Assembly: GCF_001897685.1 (NCBI RefSeq)
Contig: NZ_MKUG01000171.1
Location: 1 to 56,324 of the forward strand
Origin: Thiobacillus sp. 65-1402
Lineage (GTDB): Bacteria; Pseudomonadota; Gammaproteobacteria; Burkholderiales; Thiobacillaceae
DNA length: 56,324 nt
Reading direction: 5' to 3'
Shown: positions 8,874 through 19,000 of the stretch, one piece after another
How positions within the stretch are numbered: the first letter of the stretch is position 1
Layout: each line of letters begins with the position of its first letter
Translations under genes and position numbers: made by a program
Notes under the pieces: generated by a model
Seen by the model: only the letters and a program-made list of their open reading frames with translations
Told to the model about the DNA's origin: nothing
Database searches by the model: none

Positions 8874-8899
8874 ACGGCGGCAGGCCGCGACACCGCCGT
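8874..8899. terminator. Hairpin between convergent genes
   Basis: ACGGCGG and CCGCCGT form a perfect 7-bp stem with a 12-base loop between the converging stops at 8862 and 8930. There is no T-run, so termination here is only a possibility. Confidence 0.4.
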
Positions 8900-8929
8900 A
8901 AACATGCGTCCTGCTTCTCGGCGCGGCAT

Positions 8930-9517
8930 TCAGTCCGCAGGCTTGCGCATCCGTTGCGGCGCCGCATGCGCGCAGCGCCCCAAGGCAATGACCAGGGCGG
9001 GCGTTTCACCCGGCGGGACCCGCAAGGCAGCGGCCAGCGCCGCTGTGTCGAACCCGCCGATCGGACAGCTGCCGAGGCCCAGGTGCGAGGCCTGCAACAG
9101 CAGCTGTGCTGCGGCAAAGTTGCACTGGCCTTGCGCCCAGACCGCGATGGATTCCGCGCGATAGAAGGCACGGTAAGCCGCGTCGGTCGGCGCAATGTCC
9201 TGGCCGCGCGCCTCGGCCTCAAAACGTGCCCGCACGTAATCCGAATCCGGATCGAGCGCCGCCACCAGCGCCACGATCACGATGAATGCCGCAGCGCTGG
9301 CAGCAGCAGGCTGGTCGTAACAGGCTCGCGCAACGGCTGCCCGTCCCGCCCCGTCTTCCACCGTGATGAAACGCCATGGCTCCAGGCCAAAGGCCGACGG
9401 CGCCAGGCGGCCCGCCTCCCTCAGCACAGCCAGCTCGCCCGCAGCGACGGGCCGGCCCGCGACAAACCGGCGGCAAGCGTAGCGTCGTTGAATTGCTTCG
9501 AGCAGTATGGCGGACAT
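8930..9517 (-). CDS. Nitroreductase family flavoprotein
   Basis: 195 residues starting at ATG 9517 with AGGAG upstream. It has the family's FMN-binding signature RRYACRRF at the N-terminus, then GRLAPSAFGLEPWRF and LLLQASHLGLGSCPIGGFD, the usual C-terminal flavin/substrate loop. Such enzymes are FMN-dependent NAD(P)H oxidoreductases acting on nitro compounds, quinones or similar acceptors. The C-terminus is slightly short of the classical NfsB length. The physiological substrate is unknown. Confidence 0.88.
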   Translation of the reverse strand: MSAILLEAIQRRYACRRFVAGRPVAAGELAVLREAGRLAPSAFGLEPWRFITVEDGAGRAAVARACYDQPAAASAAAFIVIVALVAALDPDSDYVRARFEAEARGQDIAPTDAAYRAFYRAESIAVWAQGQCNFAAAQLLLQASHLGLGSCPIGGFDTAALAAALRVPPGETPALVIALGRCAHAAPQRMRKPAD

Positions 9518-9618
9518 CGGGGCGGCTCCTTGGATCGGCGGCACTTCAACCATAGCGCATCGCCGCTGACCGGGCAGGCGCTGCGGATTTTCAGCCCGAA
9601 CGCAGGGCGGGAATCCCC

Positions 9619-11115
9619 TTACACGAGCAGGCCCTGACGGGCAAACAGCCACAATTGCTGGTGGGTCAGTTCGCCGACGGTTTCCGGCGCCAGCCCTGTC
9701 TCGGCCAGCGTGGTCTGCATGATGGCCACCAGTTCCTCGATCGTGTGGCTGCCATCCAGCAGGCCGAGCAATACCCGCCCCGACGGGTCCAGGTCCATCG
9801 CCACATGGCGCGCGCCGCTTACGATCCAGCCCGGCGACTTTGCCTGCCAGCGGGCCAGTGCATGCGCACAAGGGCGCCCCTCCAGCTCGGCGTCGACCGT
9901 CCCGGCCGACACCGTGGACATGACGCCATGCGTGATCACCAGCCGGAACAGCGCCTCGCGGAATCCGGCCTCGTCCACCTCCCCGCTGACGTCGAATTCG
10001 GCCAACACCTGCCTGGCGGCAGACAACAAGGCCGCGTAATCCAGCGCGCCGGGATAGGCGGCCGCCAGGGCCATGGCGGCCGCTTTCATCGCAGGCAGCG
10101 ACACCGGGAAAGTGTTGCCGGCCGGATTGACGAAGCGCTGCTCGGTGGCGGCGCCCAGATCGATTTCCTCGTCGCTCCGCACATCGGCATAAAACGCCAG
10201 CCGGCTCAGCGCCTCGGCCTGCGGTGGCTGCGCACAGGGGGCGTCGGCGCGCGCGATCACTGCGCGGCGAAAGCGGGTTGCCAGCGCCTCGTCGAGCGCC
10301 GCCTCGGCGTCGAGCCAGCGCCCGGCCATGCTTTCGGGAATCAGCCCCCAGCCATCTTCAAGCTCGACCACGGCACGACGCGGACCGGCTTCGCCGACAT
10401 AGCGCAGCCCGTGCGTATCGAGCTGCGCAGCGAATTCGGCAAACCGCATCGGCGCATTGAATTCGGCAAGGTACTCATGGAACAGGTAGGACGGCGCAGC
10501 CGACTTGAGATAGGCGATTTCCTTCAGCAACACCGGATCGCTCCACTCGGCTTCCAGTGCGTCCAGCACGCGCAGCGCCTGTTCGAATCGGGCAGGCGCG
10601 GGCAGGTCGGCCGCAGTGCGTTCGGTCAGCGCAGTGCGCAGGGGCTGCAGGGGATTCCAGCCGGCCTCGACATTGAAGCTGAGATAAGCGATGCCGTGCG
10701 GCGACAGATGGCGCCGGCACACCTCAAGCAGTGCCTGCTGCACCGCAGGCGGCACCCAGGAAAACACGCCGTGCGCGATGATGTAATCGAATTCGCCGAG
10801 ATCGTCCGGCAACGCGGCCAGATCGCCATGGATGATGCGGACGTTGGACAAACCGAGATGGCGGATGAAAGCCGCGCCCGCCTCTGCCTGCACGCGCGAC
10901 AGCTCCACCCCCACGCAGCGCGATTCGGGCCAGCGCCATGCCAGCGGAATCAGGTTGCCGCCGGAAGCGCAGCCGAGTTCGAGGATGCGCGCACGGCCAG
11001 GATCGGGCGCATCGAAACCGTGCAGCCGCGCCACCGCTGCCAGGAAATCCGGCTGGGTTTCCGGCAGCGGCAGGCTGTCGTAGGGGAGTTCGTCGTAGCT
11101 GGCGAGGGTATCCAT
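9619..11115 (-). CDS. Class I SAM methyltransferase with methyltransferase regulatory domain
   Basis: 498 residues. SAM motif I is ARILELGCASGGNLIPLAW near residue 45, with the acidic VGVELS and later FDYIIAHGVFSWVP. A middle region (about 215-310) corresponds to the regulatory domain often found in this family. A C-terminal helical part contains a winged-helix-like segment HTIEELVAIMQ. The substrate (protein or small molecule) is unknown. Its promoter region was disturbed by the IS insertion at 11,144, whose left end lies 28 bases upstream of the start codon. Confidence 0.87.
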   Translation of the reverse strand: MDTLASYDELPYDSLPLPETQPDFLAAVARLHGFDAPDPGRARILELGCASGGNLIPLAWRWPESRCVGVELSRVQAEAGAAFIRHLGLSNVRIIHGDLAALPDDLGEFDYIIAHGVFSWVPPAVQQALLEVCRRHLSPHGIAYLSFNVEAGWNPLQPLRTALTERTAADLPAPARFEQALRVLDALEAEWSDPVLLKEIAYLKSAAPSYLFHEYLAEFNAPMRFAEFAAQLDTHGLRYVGEAGPRRAVVELEDGWGLIPESMAGRWLDAEAALDEALATRFRRAVIARADAPCAQPPQAEALSRLAFYADVRSDEEIDLGAATEQRFVNPAGNTFPVSLPAMKAAAMALAAAYPGALDYAALLSAARQVLAEFDVSGEVDEAGFREALFRLVITHGVMSTVSAGTVDAELEGRPCAHALARWQAKSPGWIVSGARHVAMDLDPSGRVLLGLLDGSHTIEELVAIMQTTLAETGLAPETVGELTHQQLWLFARQGLLV

Positions 11116-11129
11116 GGCGCGTGATCAGT

Positions 11130-11143
11130 ATTCAGGGGCTAGG
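11130..11143. repeat. Left half of a 14-bp palindrome split by the IS element
   Basis: ATTCAGGGGCTAGG here pairs exactly with CCTAGCCCCTGAAT at 12158-12171. The IS element sits between the two arms. The last six bases are one copy of the target duplication. Before insertion this was a tight hairpin downstream of rhlE, probably its transcription terminator. Confidence 0.75.
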
Positions 11144-12141
11144 TGTGATGTTTCAATAGGTTGTTCACCCGGAAGGATCTGGGAAACTGGAGTTCTCGAA
11201 GCTTCAGTACTCTCAGAGGGCCAACCGGATGAACAGCCATAAGAATGCCAGAACCACTTATGAAGGGCGCAAATTGCTGATCGAGCGCATTGCTGCGATG
11301 GGATTGAAACCAGCCGCGTCGGCCGCCGGCATCAGCATGCGCACTGCTCGCAAGTGGTACGGTAGGTTCAAGCAATTCGGGCCGACCGGCCTGCTCGACC
11401 GCAGTTCCAGGCCTCACAAGACGCGCAGCACCGTCGATGCGGCGCTTTGCCGACGAATCGAACAGTTGCGTCGTGCGCGCATGCCGATGCGGACTATCGC
11501 CGCCATCGTGGGGCGCAGCGTGGCAACGATCAGCCGGGTACTGGCGCGGCAGGGGCTTTCCAGCCTCAAGGCGCTCGACCCTGCCTCGCCGGTGCTGCGC
11601 TATGAGCGCGACGCGCCCGGCGAACTTCTGCACATTGACACCAAGAAACTCGGCAGGATCGTGCGCCCCAGCCATCGCGTGACCGGCAACCGGCGCGACA
11701 GCGTCGATGGCGCGGGGTGGGAGTTCGCCCATGTAGCCATCGACGACCATTCCAGAGCAAGCTTTGTGCAGATGTACGCAGACGAGCGCAAGGATTCGGC
11801 GGTGGCGCATTACGCTGCCCTTGGCGTGAAGATCAAGCGCCTGCTGACCGACAACGGCAGCGCCTACCGCTCCCACCTGTTTGCCAGGACGTGCCAGGCC
11901 TTGGGGATCAAGCATACCTTCACGCGGCCCTATCGGCCGCAAACCAACGGCAAGGCCGAGCGTTTCATTCAAACCTGCCTGCGCGAATGGGCCTACGGTC
12001 GGGTCTGGAACAACAGTGCGGAACGCACTGCCTGGCTACCGGCATTCCTGGCTTACTACAACGCCAGAAGGCCTCACTCGGCTCTCGGCTACAAGCCTCC
12101 AGCTTCACGGCTCGCCGGGAACAACCTATTGCAACTCAACA
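11144..12141 (+). mobile_element. IS481-family insertion sequence, complete
   Basis: 998 bp. The ends are imperfect inverted repeats beginning TGT and sharing CAATAGGTTGTTC. Six-base direct repeats GCTAGG flank it exactly (11138-11143 and 12142-12147). They fit the NCTAGN target that is established for Bordetella IS481. One intact transposase gene fills it. Intact ends, ORF and target duplication indicate a fairly recent insertion. Confidence 0.93.
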
Positions 12142-12146
12142 GCTAG
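11229..12146 (+). CDS. IS481-family transposase
   Basis: 305 residues with an N-terminal helix-turn-helix (LKPAASAAGISMRTARKWYGRF) and a DDE integrase core: HIDTKKLGRI, LLTDNGSAYRS, and the final acidic residue in TNGKAERFIQ. The C-terminal YYNARRPHSALGYKPP is typical of the family. The stop codon TAG is not inside the element: the last base of the IS completes AGC with two bases of the duplicated target, which then supplies TAG. Confidence 0.95.
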   Translation: MNSHKNARTTYEGRKLLIERIAAMGLKPAASAAGISMRTARKWYGRFKQFGPTGLLDRSSRPHKTRSTVDAALCRRIEQLRRARMPMRTIAAIVGRSVATISRVLARQGLSSLKALDPASPVLRYERDAPGELLHIDTKKLGRIVRPSHRVTGNRRDSVDGAGWEFAHVAIDDHSRASFVQMYADERKDSAVAHYAALGVKIKRLLTDNGSAYRSHLFARTCQALGIKHTFTRPYRPQTNGKAERFIQTCLREWAYGRVWNNSAERTAWLPAFLAYYNARRPHSALGYKPPASRLAGNNLLQLNS

Positions 12147-12185
12147 GGCCCCGGAATCCTAGCCCCTGAATCCTGCCCCCTGCAA

Positions 12186-13613
<1,428 letters not shown>

Positions 13614-13689
13614 GGTGGTTTCCTGCGACGGCCTGTTGCGCTTGTGGCAACACCAATCGAGGCAGACGGACAGTGATCGCGAGATCAAT

Positions 13690-13720
13690 AAAAAACCCGC
13701 ATCGATTGGTGGAAGCGGGC
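13690..13720 (-). terminator. Intrinsic terminator of the host tRNA-Val transcript
   Basis: On the minus strand CCCGC and GCGGG form a stem followed by TTTTTTATT. It lies 36 bases after the 3' end of the tRNA-Val half-gene, where a tRNA transcript would end. Confidence 0.7.
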
Positions 13721-13755
13721 GGCCTGGCTTGACAGCCAGACGGGAAATGTTCGGG

Positions 13756-13803
13756 TGGTGGGCAGTACAGGGTTTGAACCTGTGACCCCCGCCGTGTGAA
13801 GGC
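13756..13803 (-). pseudogene. 3' half of tRNA-Val(CAC), separated by prophage integration
   Basis: Reading the minus strand gives the anticodon arm from GCC TTCACAC GGC, a variable loop, a perfect T-arm (ACAGG-TTCAAAC-CCTGT), the acceptor strand ACTGCCC and an encoded CCA. The 5' half is at 51576-51615. Joined, they make a perfect cloverleaf whose acceptor GGGCAGT pairs with ACTGCCC. This half alone cannot make a tRNA in the lysogen. Confidence 0.92.
13791..13803. other. attL core
   Basis: GCCGTGTGAAGGC, identical to the right-end copy, lies over the tRNA anticodon stem-loop. Immediately inside, GTGTGAACGG repeats part of the core. Confidence 0.88.
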
Positions 13804-13882
13804 GTGTGAACGGTCTGGAACGCCCGGAAACCAGCGCCGCTTCGTGTCCTGATGGGCTGGAAAGGGTGCCGCTGGTGTAGAA

Positions 13883-13902
13883 ATTACACCGGGATTACAC
13901 AG
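13883..13902. other. Candidate integrase arm-type site, left
   Basis: ATTACACCGGGATTACACAG holds two ATTACAC units. The same arrangement in the same orientation (ATTACACCGGAAATTACACAG) occurs at 51518-51538. The pair lies at similar distances (about 80 and 40 bp) from the two cores, as expected of arm-type integrase sites. The remaining sequence from 13804 to 14005 shows no gene. Confidence 0.65.
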
Positions 13903-14005
13903 GCGGGCCAGATCGCGCCGTGTTGCGTTGAAGGCTCACGGATGGGCCAAGGTATAGCCCGAAACGAAATAACGCAACAGCGGCAATCCTCGCGGCCCAG
14001 TTTCC

Positions 14006-14584
14006 CTAGAACGCGAACCCCACCCGCACCCGGGTCTCGATCCCGCCCGCATCGATCCCGACGCGCGCCTGGTTGACCTCCGCCCCCACCCGCACGACCC
14101 GGCTGAACACCGGCACGTCGCGCTCGATCCACACGCCCGCAGTCGAATCCGCCGGCGACCATGAAATGCCCGCGCCCCAGCGCTTGGGCGGCTCTGGCGG
14201 TGCTGCGGTGTCGACAGGGACATCGATGCCGCCGACGATCTGGCCGTCGGGGCTGCTGGCCAGGACGCGGCGCATGCCGTCGGGCTCGCGGATCAGGGTC
14301 ATGTCGACGGTGACCGGCGGGCAGGGCTTGCCGGCCTCGGCGATCGCATCGGGCTGCACGACGACCTGTGCGACGCGTTCGACCTTGGCCTTGCGCGGGA
14401 TCTGCTGCTTGGGCTTGGCCTTCGGATCCGGCCGGCGCTCGAGGATCACCGAGCCGTCGGCCTGGTGCTGCTCCGGCGCGGCGGTTTCCTGCACGGGCTT
14501 GGGCTGGCCAAACCACCAGCCCGCCGCGGCGGCGGCGAAGATGGCGATAGCGATCGCGGCGAGGGGCAATCTGCGCGGCATCAT
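14006..14584 (-). CDS. Phage single-pass membrane protein of unknown function (end of lysis module)
   Basis: 192 residues from ATG 14584, overlapping the endolysin stop as ATGATG. The N-terminus (RRLPLAAIAIAIFAAAAAGWWFG) is one membrane segment, followed by a Pro/Lys/Glu-rich stretch and a compact C-terminal region. Its position last in the holin-endolysin operon would suit a spanin or other lysis accessory. I see no coiled coil or lipobox that would prove it, and I do not recognise the family. Confidence 0.72.
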   Translation of the reverse strand: MMPRRLPLAAIAIAIFAAAAAGWWFGQPKPVQETAAPEQHQADGSVILERRPDPKAKPKQQIPRKAKVERVAQVVVQPDAIAEAGKPCPPVTVDMTLIREPDGMRRVLASSPDGQIVGGIDVPVDTAAPPEPPKRWGAGISWSPADSTAGVWIERDVPVFSRVVRVGAEVNQARVGIDAGGIETRVRVGFAF

Positions 14585-15114
14585 GCCAGCGCCTCCATTG
14601 CGCGCTGGTAGTACGCCCGCCGGTCGGCCAGGCCGTTGTATCCGCCATTCACCCGCCGGGTGATCCTGCGGAACGCGTCGTCGTCCGCCGCGTCGGCGAG
14701 ATCGTTGAGATGGCGGCTGTGCCAGAACCATGCCGCCGAGCGGCATGCATCGACCACGCCCGCCAGCATCTCGGGGTGATCGAGCAGGCGTTCGTCGCCG
14801 TGCAGCGCGAGCGAGCAGGCGCGGTAATTGGCGCGCCCGGTGATCTGGATCAGGCCGCGGCCCTTGAATCGCACGCCGTCGCCGGGATGCACGTTGCCGA
14901 GGTCGGCCCGGCCCTCGTAGGCGCGGCCGGATGCGATCTCCTCGACGTAGCGCAGGCTGCCTGACTCGTGCGCGACTTGTGCCAGAAACGCCGCCTGGCG
15001 CGCGGGCGAGGTGATGGCGAACTCCGTCATGGCGTCATTGATCTGATCGATTAGCCGCTCTGGCCTGAATGCCCTGGGCATCACCGCCCTGATCTGATCG
15101 AGCGTGATGCGCAT
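14581..15114 (-). CDS. GH19 endolysin (chitinase-like peptidoglycan hydrolase)
   Basis: 177 residues with the glycoside hydrolase 19 fold: FLAQVAHESGSLRYVEE contains the catalytic Glu, FKGRGLIQITGRANYRAC is the substrate-binding signature, and ITRRVNGGYNGLADR the C-terminal helix. In phages these are muramidase-type endolysins that cut peptidoglycan at lysis. There is no signal peptide, so release depends on the holin just upstream. Confidence 0.93.
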   Translation of the reverse strand: MRITLDQIRAVMPRAFRPERLIDQINDAMTEFAITSPARQAAFLAQVAHESGSLRYVEEIASGRAYEGRADLGNVHPGDGVRFKGRGLIQITGRANYRACSLALHGDERLLDHPEMLAGVVDACRSAAWFWHSRHLNDLADAADDDAFRRITRRVNGGYNGLADRRAYYQRAMEALA

Positions 15115-15115
15115 A

Positions 15116-15415
15116 TCAGCGCCCGAACATCCGCTGGATCAGCAGCTCCAGCCCGGAGTTGCCCAGGCTGGCCAGCATCGCAGCGATGCCGATCTGCGCA
15201 ATGAACGGCAGGCCCGGGAACAGCGCCAGCACCGACCCCGCCACCAGCGCGAGGCCTCCGGTGGTGATGCACCGCCCCAGCGCCTGCTTGAGCGTGATCG
15301 GCTCCTTGGTCTGCAGGATCTGCCCAATGGCGATCAGCATGCCGATGCCGGTGAAGACCAGCGCCTGGAAAATGTTGTCCCACCAGGTTGCTGCTGCTGC
15401 GATTTTTTCCTGCAT
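15116..15415 (-). CDS. Phage holin
   Basis: 99 residues with three hydrophobic segments: FQALVFTGIGMLIAIGQIL, TTGGLALVAGSVLALF and FIAQIGIAAMLASLG. It lies one base from the endolysin gene. Size, topology and location fit a class I-like holin that permeabilises the inner membrane. The first 17 residues are amphipathic. Confidence 0.82.
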   Translation of the reverse strand: MQEKIAAAATWWDNIFQALVFTGIGMLIAIGQILQTKEPITLKQALGRCITTGGLALVAGSVLALFPGLPFIAQIGIAAMLASLGNSGLELLIQRMFGR

Positions 15416-15427
15416 GGTTTCCTCCGA

Positions 15428-16072
15428 TCAGGTGTAGTAGCTGTCTGTTTTCACGGCGTAGTAGGTGGTCGTCCCCCACGCCGCCAGCGTGTGCGCGACA
15501 TCGGCTCCGCCATAATTGATCTGCTGGCCGGATGGCGGATACACCTTGAGTGCGTTGGCCGTCTTGTTGAACACCGTGCAGCGTTCGCCCTGGGCGATGG
15601 CGGGCAACTTGACGCCGTCCGCCGTGCCCGCCGTGCTGCTTGTGACCTCGCACAGGCGCGCGGTGAGGGCGGTTGCTGTGCCGGCCGTTGAGCCAGCCGC
15701 AGCCACGCTTTCCTGCACGCTGTCAACCTGCGTTGCAACTGCATAAGCCGTCCACGCGGTGCCGTTGTAGAAATACTGCTTGTCCTCGTCGATCACGTGG
15801 ATCTGCCAGCCGTCGGCAGGCGCATAGAACGCCCACGCGCCATTGGTGTAGTGGGCGAGCTGCTTTTCCTTGCCGGCCCATGCGCCGGTCGCGGTCGCCC
15901 CCACCACCCATACGCCGCCCTCGGTCGGCGAGCCCGGCGGTGTGGATAGCGACAGGGTGACGACGCCTCCAACAGTCAGCGCCTCGATCATGCGCAGCGC
16001 TTCATTGTGGACAACCTCTTTTGCCTCCTGGGAGGCGGCCAGTTCGGGCAGGCCCGCACGCGGTGTAGTCAT
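15428..16072 (-). CDS. DUF2793-containing phage structural protein (tail fibre type)
   Basis: 214 residues. The N-terminal half has the DUF2793 text: LPELAASQEAKEVVHNEALRMIEAL, WVVGATATGAWAGKEKQLAHY, and FYAPADGWQIHVIDE. DUF2793 proteins follow the tail-tip gene in many GTA-like and siphovirus clusters and are thought to be tail-fibre or adhesin parts. The Ala/Thr-rich second half, ending GTTTYYAVKTDSYYT, may be the exposed domain. Confidence 0.85.
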   Translation of the reverse strand: MTTPRAGLPELAASQEAKEVVHNEALRMIEALTVGGVVTLSLSTPPGSPTEGGVWVVGATATGAWAGKEKQLAHYTNGAWAFYAPADGWQIHVIDEDKQYFYNGTAWTAYAVATQVDSVQESVAAAGSTAGTATALTARLCEVTSSTAGTADGVKLPAIAQGERCTVFNKTANALKVYPPSGQQINYGGADVAHTLAAWGTTTYYAVKTDSYYT

Positions 16073-16081
16073 TGATGCTCC

Positions 16082-19000
16082 TTAAACAGTGCCGGCCAGC
16101 GGGTAGCCACGTCCAACGCTCGCCGACAATTGATAGATCAACACCTTCATGCCGGGCTTCAGTCCGCCGAATAGCGCAGTCTGCTGGGCGGCGGTGATGG
16201 TGGCCGTGTGTGATGTCGCGGTGTAGGTAGCCAGCACCACGTCGGCGTCCGACAGCACATCGATCTCATACGCTTCAAAGTCCTCGGACAGCATCGCGTC
16301 GACGTTGTCGCGCCACAGCCCACCGATGCGCGTGCGTCGCAACCAGGTCAACGCAATGTCGCCGGAGCCGTTGCGGGTCGCCTTCAGGTGGCACGGCGAA
16401 TAGGGCTTGAGGGCCCGGCCGAGCGCTATGTACAGGCACGCTGTGATGTCTACGGGGTCCTCCCCGACCGACACCACCTTGTAGTCGAACGGCCGGCCGA
16501 TGTTTGCCAGCGGCATCGGCATGCGGTTCACGTTCTCGTCAAGCACGAGGAACCGCTCATTGCCCACATGTCCGTCGATCGCCCATTCGGTACCACGGCA
16601 CCCGCGCAGAAACACGCTCAACAGATACGAGCCGTCGCCCTGGAGCACGGCGTTCTGGTAGTGCACGACCTCGTCGCCGATCATCGCCGGGTTCGCGCCC
16701 GCCAGCATCTGGTCGAGCGTCACGCTCTCGAGCGTGCCTTGCGGCAGGCTCACGGCGATGTAGGTCTTGCGGTCGATGAGCCCACCCGAGACGCCGCCAC
16801 CGAACGGCCCATAGGCCGTGCCGAGGCGCGCGGGCGCGCGGCGTGTGGCCTCGGTTGTCCACGACGCGCCGCTGTCTGGCGAACGCAGAACGTCCGCCCC
16901 GCGCCAGCCGGAGTATCCCGTCAGCGGCGCAAGGAATCCCTCCGGGTTCTCCTCTGCGTCGCGCGCGAGCGGTGCCTCGAAGAACTCGTACACCGTGGCC
17001 ACGGGGCCCGGCATGGAGCGCGCGCCGCTGGCGGTACGCGCCCCGGCGAAGGTCGCGGTGTAGCGAACCACGTCGGGCAGGTGCGGGACTGCCTCGATCT
17101 TGATGAGCCCATTCGCCCCCCGGTCGACGCGCTCGATGCGGAACGGGGTCTCGACGCCGTCGAACGGAATCGGGATGGTGTCACCCGGCTCGTACTCGGC
17201 CAGCGTGCGGGTGACGTTGAAGGTGAATTTGTCGCGCTCCCCCCACATCAGGTATTGATGCCTGAACGCGATGCTGTTCGCTTCCTCGGGCGCCATCGCC
17301 ACAGGCAGGTCGACGTTCGCTTTCTGCGCGCTGCCGGACACGCCAGGCAGGCGGGAATACTGCAGCGCCTTGGCATAGTCCTGCTCGGGCGACGAATAGC
17401 TGACCGACACCTCGTTCGGCAGCTCCTTGTCCTGCGTCGTCTTGATCTCGTACCACGGCCGTGGCTTGCCGTTGGGCAGGCCGGCGCCGAAGTCGCGCCA
17501 ATCGAGCGGAACGAGGGTGCGTGTCTTCGAGGTTGTCCACGCATCCAGGCCGTCGAGCCATGTATCGCAGTCGGACAGCTGGCCGGCGGTGTGCCACGCG
17601 CTGCCGAACTCCTTGACGCAGCACAACGTCTCGACGATCTCGGCGTGCCAGAATCCGTACCAGTCCTGTGTCGCCGGATAGGCGCAGAACGTCCCGGCCA
17701 TCTCGCCGGTGGTGTTGTAGAGGTTCGACAGGTAGGTGTGGCACTTGCCCATCAGCGCCTCGCACGCGCTGTTCACCGGCGCCGAGATATTGCACATGCG
17801 GGTGTAGAGGGCGCCGCGCCAGATCATCGCCGCGAAGTGCGGCTCGTGGTAGTTGCCGAAAGCCGGCGTCGTCACCGAGTAGGCGTAGCCGCAGCACTCC
17901 CACAGCGTCGTGCCGTCCGCGACCTGTCCGCCGAGCGTGGTCGGCCACGTTGCGGGCTCCGTGGCGCCGCTGCTGCCGGTCTGCACGCAGCGGTACAGGT
18001 AGCCGTTCGCCACCGTCGGGCGGATCAGCGACGTGTCGCTGTTGAAGCTGCCGGTGTGATAGTCGGTCGTCGCCTCCCATGGCGCGATGGCCTCCGGGAT
18101 CTCCGTGATGACGTAGTTCGGCCAGCCGGGCCACAGGCCGTTGAGCCACTGGTAGAAGTCGCCCGCGAGCGTCTTGGCCGTTGCATTGCCCGTGCGCCGC
18201 GCCGCGTTGGCGATGGACTGCATCGGCCGGTACTGATAGCCGGCCCACATCGTGTTGGGGTCGGTCCATTGCCAGGTCCACGTATTGACGGCGCCATATT
18301 CTTCATTGTCGGCGCGATACCAGACATAGACCGGCATCATCGGGCCGCGCGCGCCGTAGTTGGTGGCGTACTCGTCGGCTGCGTCCAGCAGGAAATCCAG
18401 CATGCCCTGCATATAGGTGGGCTCGCTCGACCGTGCCCATGCGTCGGGGAACTGGTAGCCGCTCCCAGGCGGGCCGCGCCAGTCCGAAATCTGCCCGCCC
18501 ATCGTGATGACCGTGAAGGCCGTCACATAGGGCGTGTAGGGCATCGGGATCTCTGGGATCGGGCGCACCCGGCGAATCGTGAGCGTGTGTTCGGACGCCT
18601 CCCAATCGGAGATCCCGACGTTGCGAATGGTCTCGTTGACCGGGAATCCGGCATACCCGCTGCACGTCCAGGTGACCGAGCCGTCGGCGACGGTGTTGCC
18701 GATCACCAGCGGCCAGGCGGGCTCGGTCGCGCCCGAGGTTCCGTCGGTCGCCGTGTAGGCATAGCCGTTGTAGGTCGTGCTGGTGCGCCGGTTCCCTGCG
18801 CTGTAGGCGTGGCTGGCCTGCCACACGGCGGACACCAGCCCCTCGCCCGTGCTGATCGCGCCGTTGCTACCCTGTGAGACGTAGCGGCGGAACAGGTTGA
18901 TCGGAATATCGAGCGTCTGGAGTGCGCTGCCGCCCGTCAGGGTCAGCGGTGCATACCAGGTGTCGTCGGCGTCGAAGTTGATCGAGCGGCGCAGGAACAC

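Noticed and set aside
11139-11972. 277-residue minus ORF in the IS element
   Set aside because: Antisense to the transposase; no similarity to a passenger gene.
16388-18877. 829-residue plus-strand ORF (and 19049-20911, 620 residues)
   Set aside because: Antisense shadows of the tail-tip gene, Arg/Ala/Gly-rich and without recognisable motifs, as expected in high-GC DNA.
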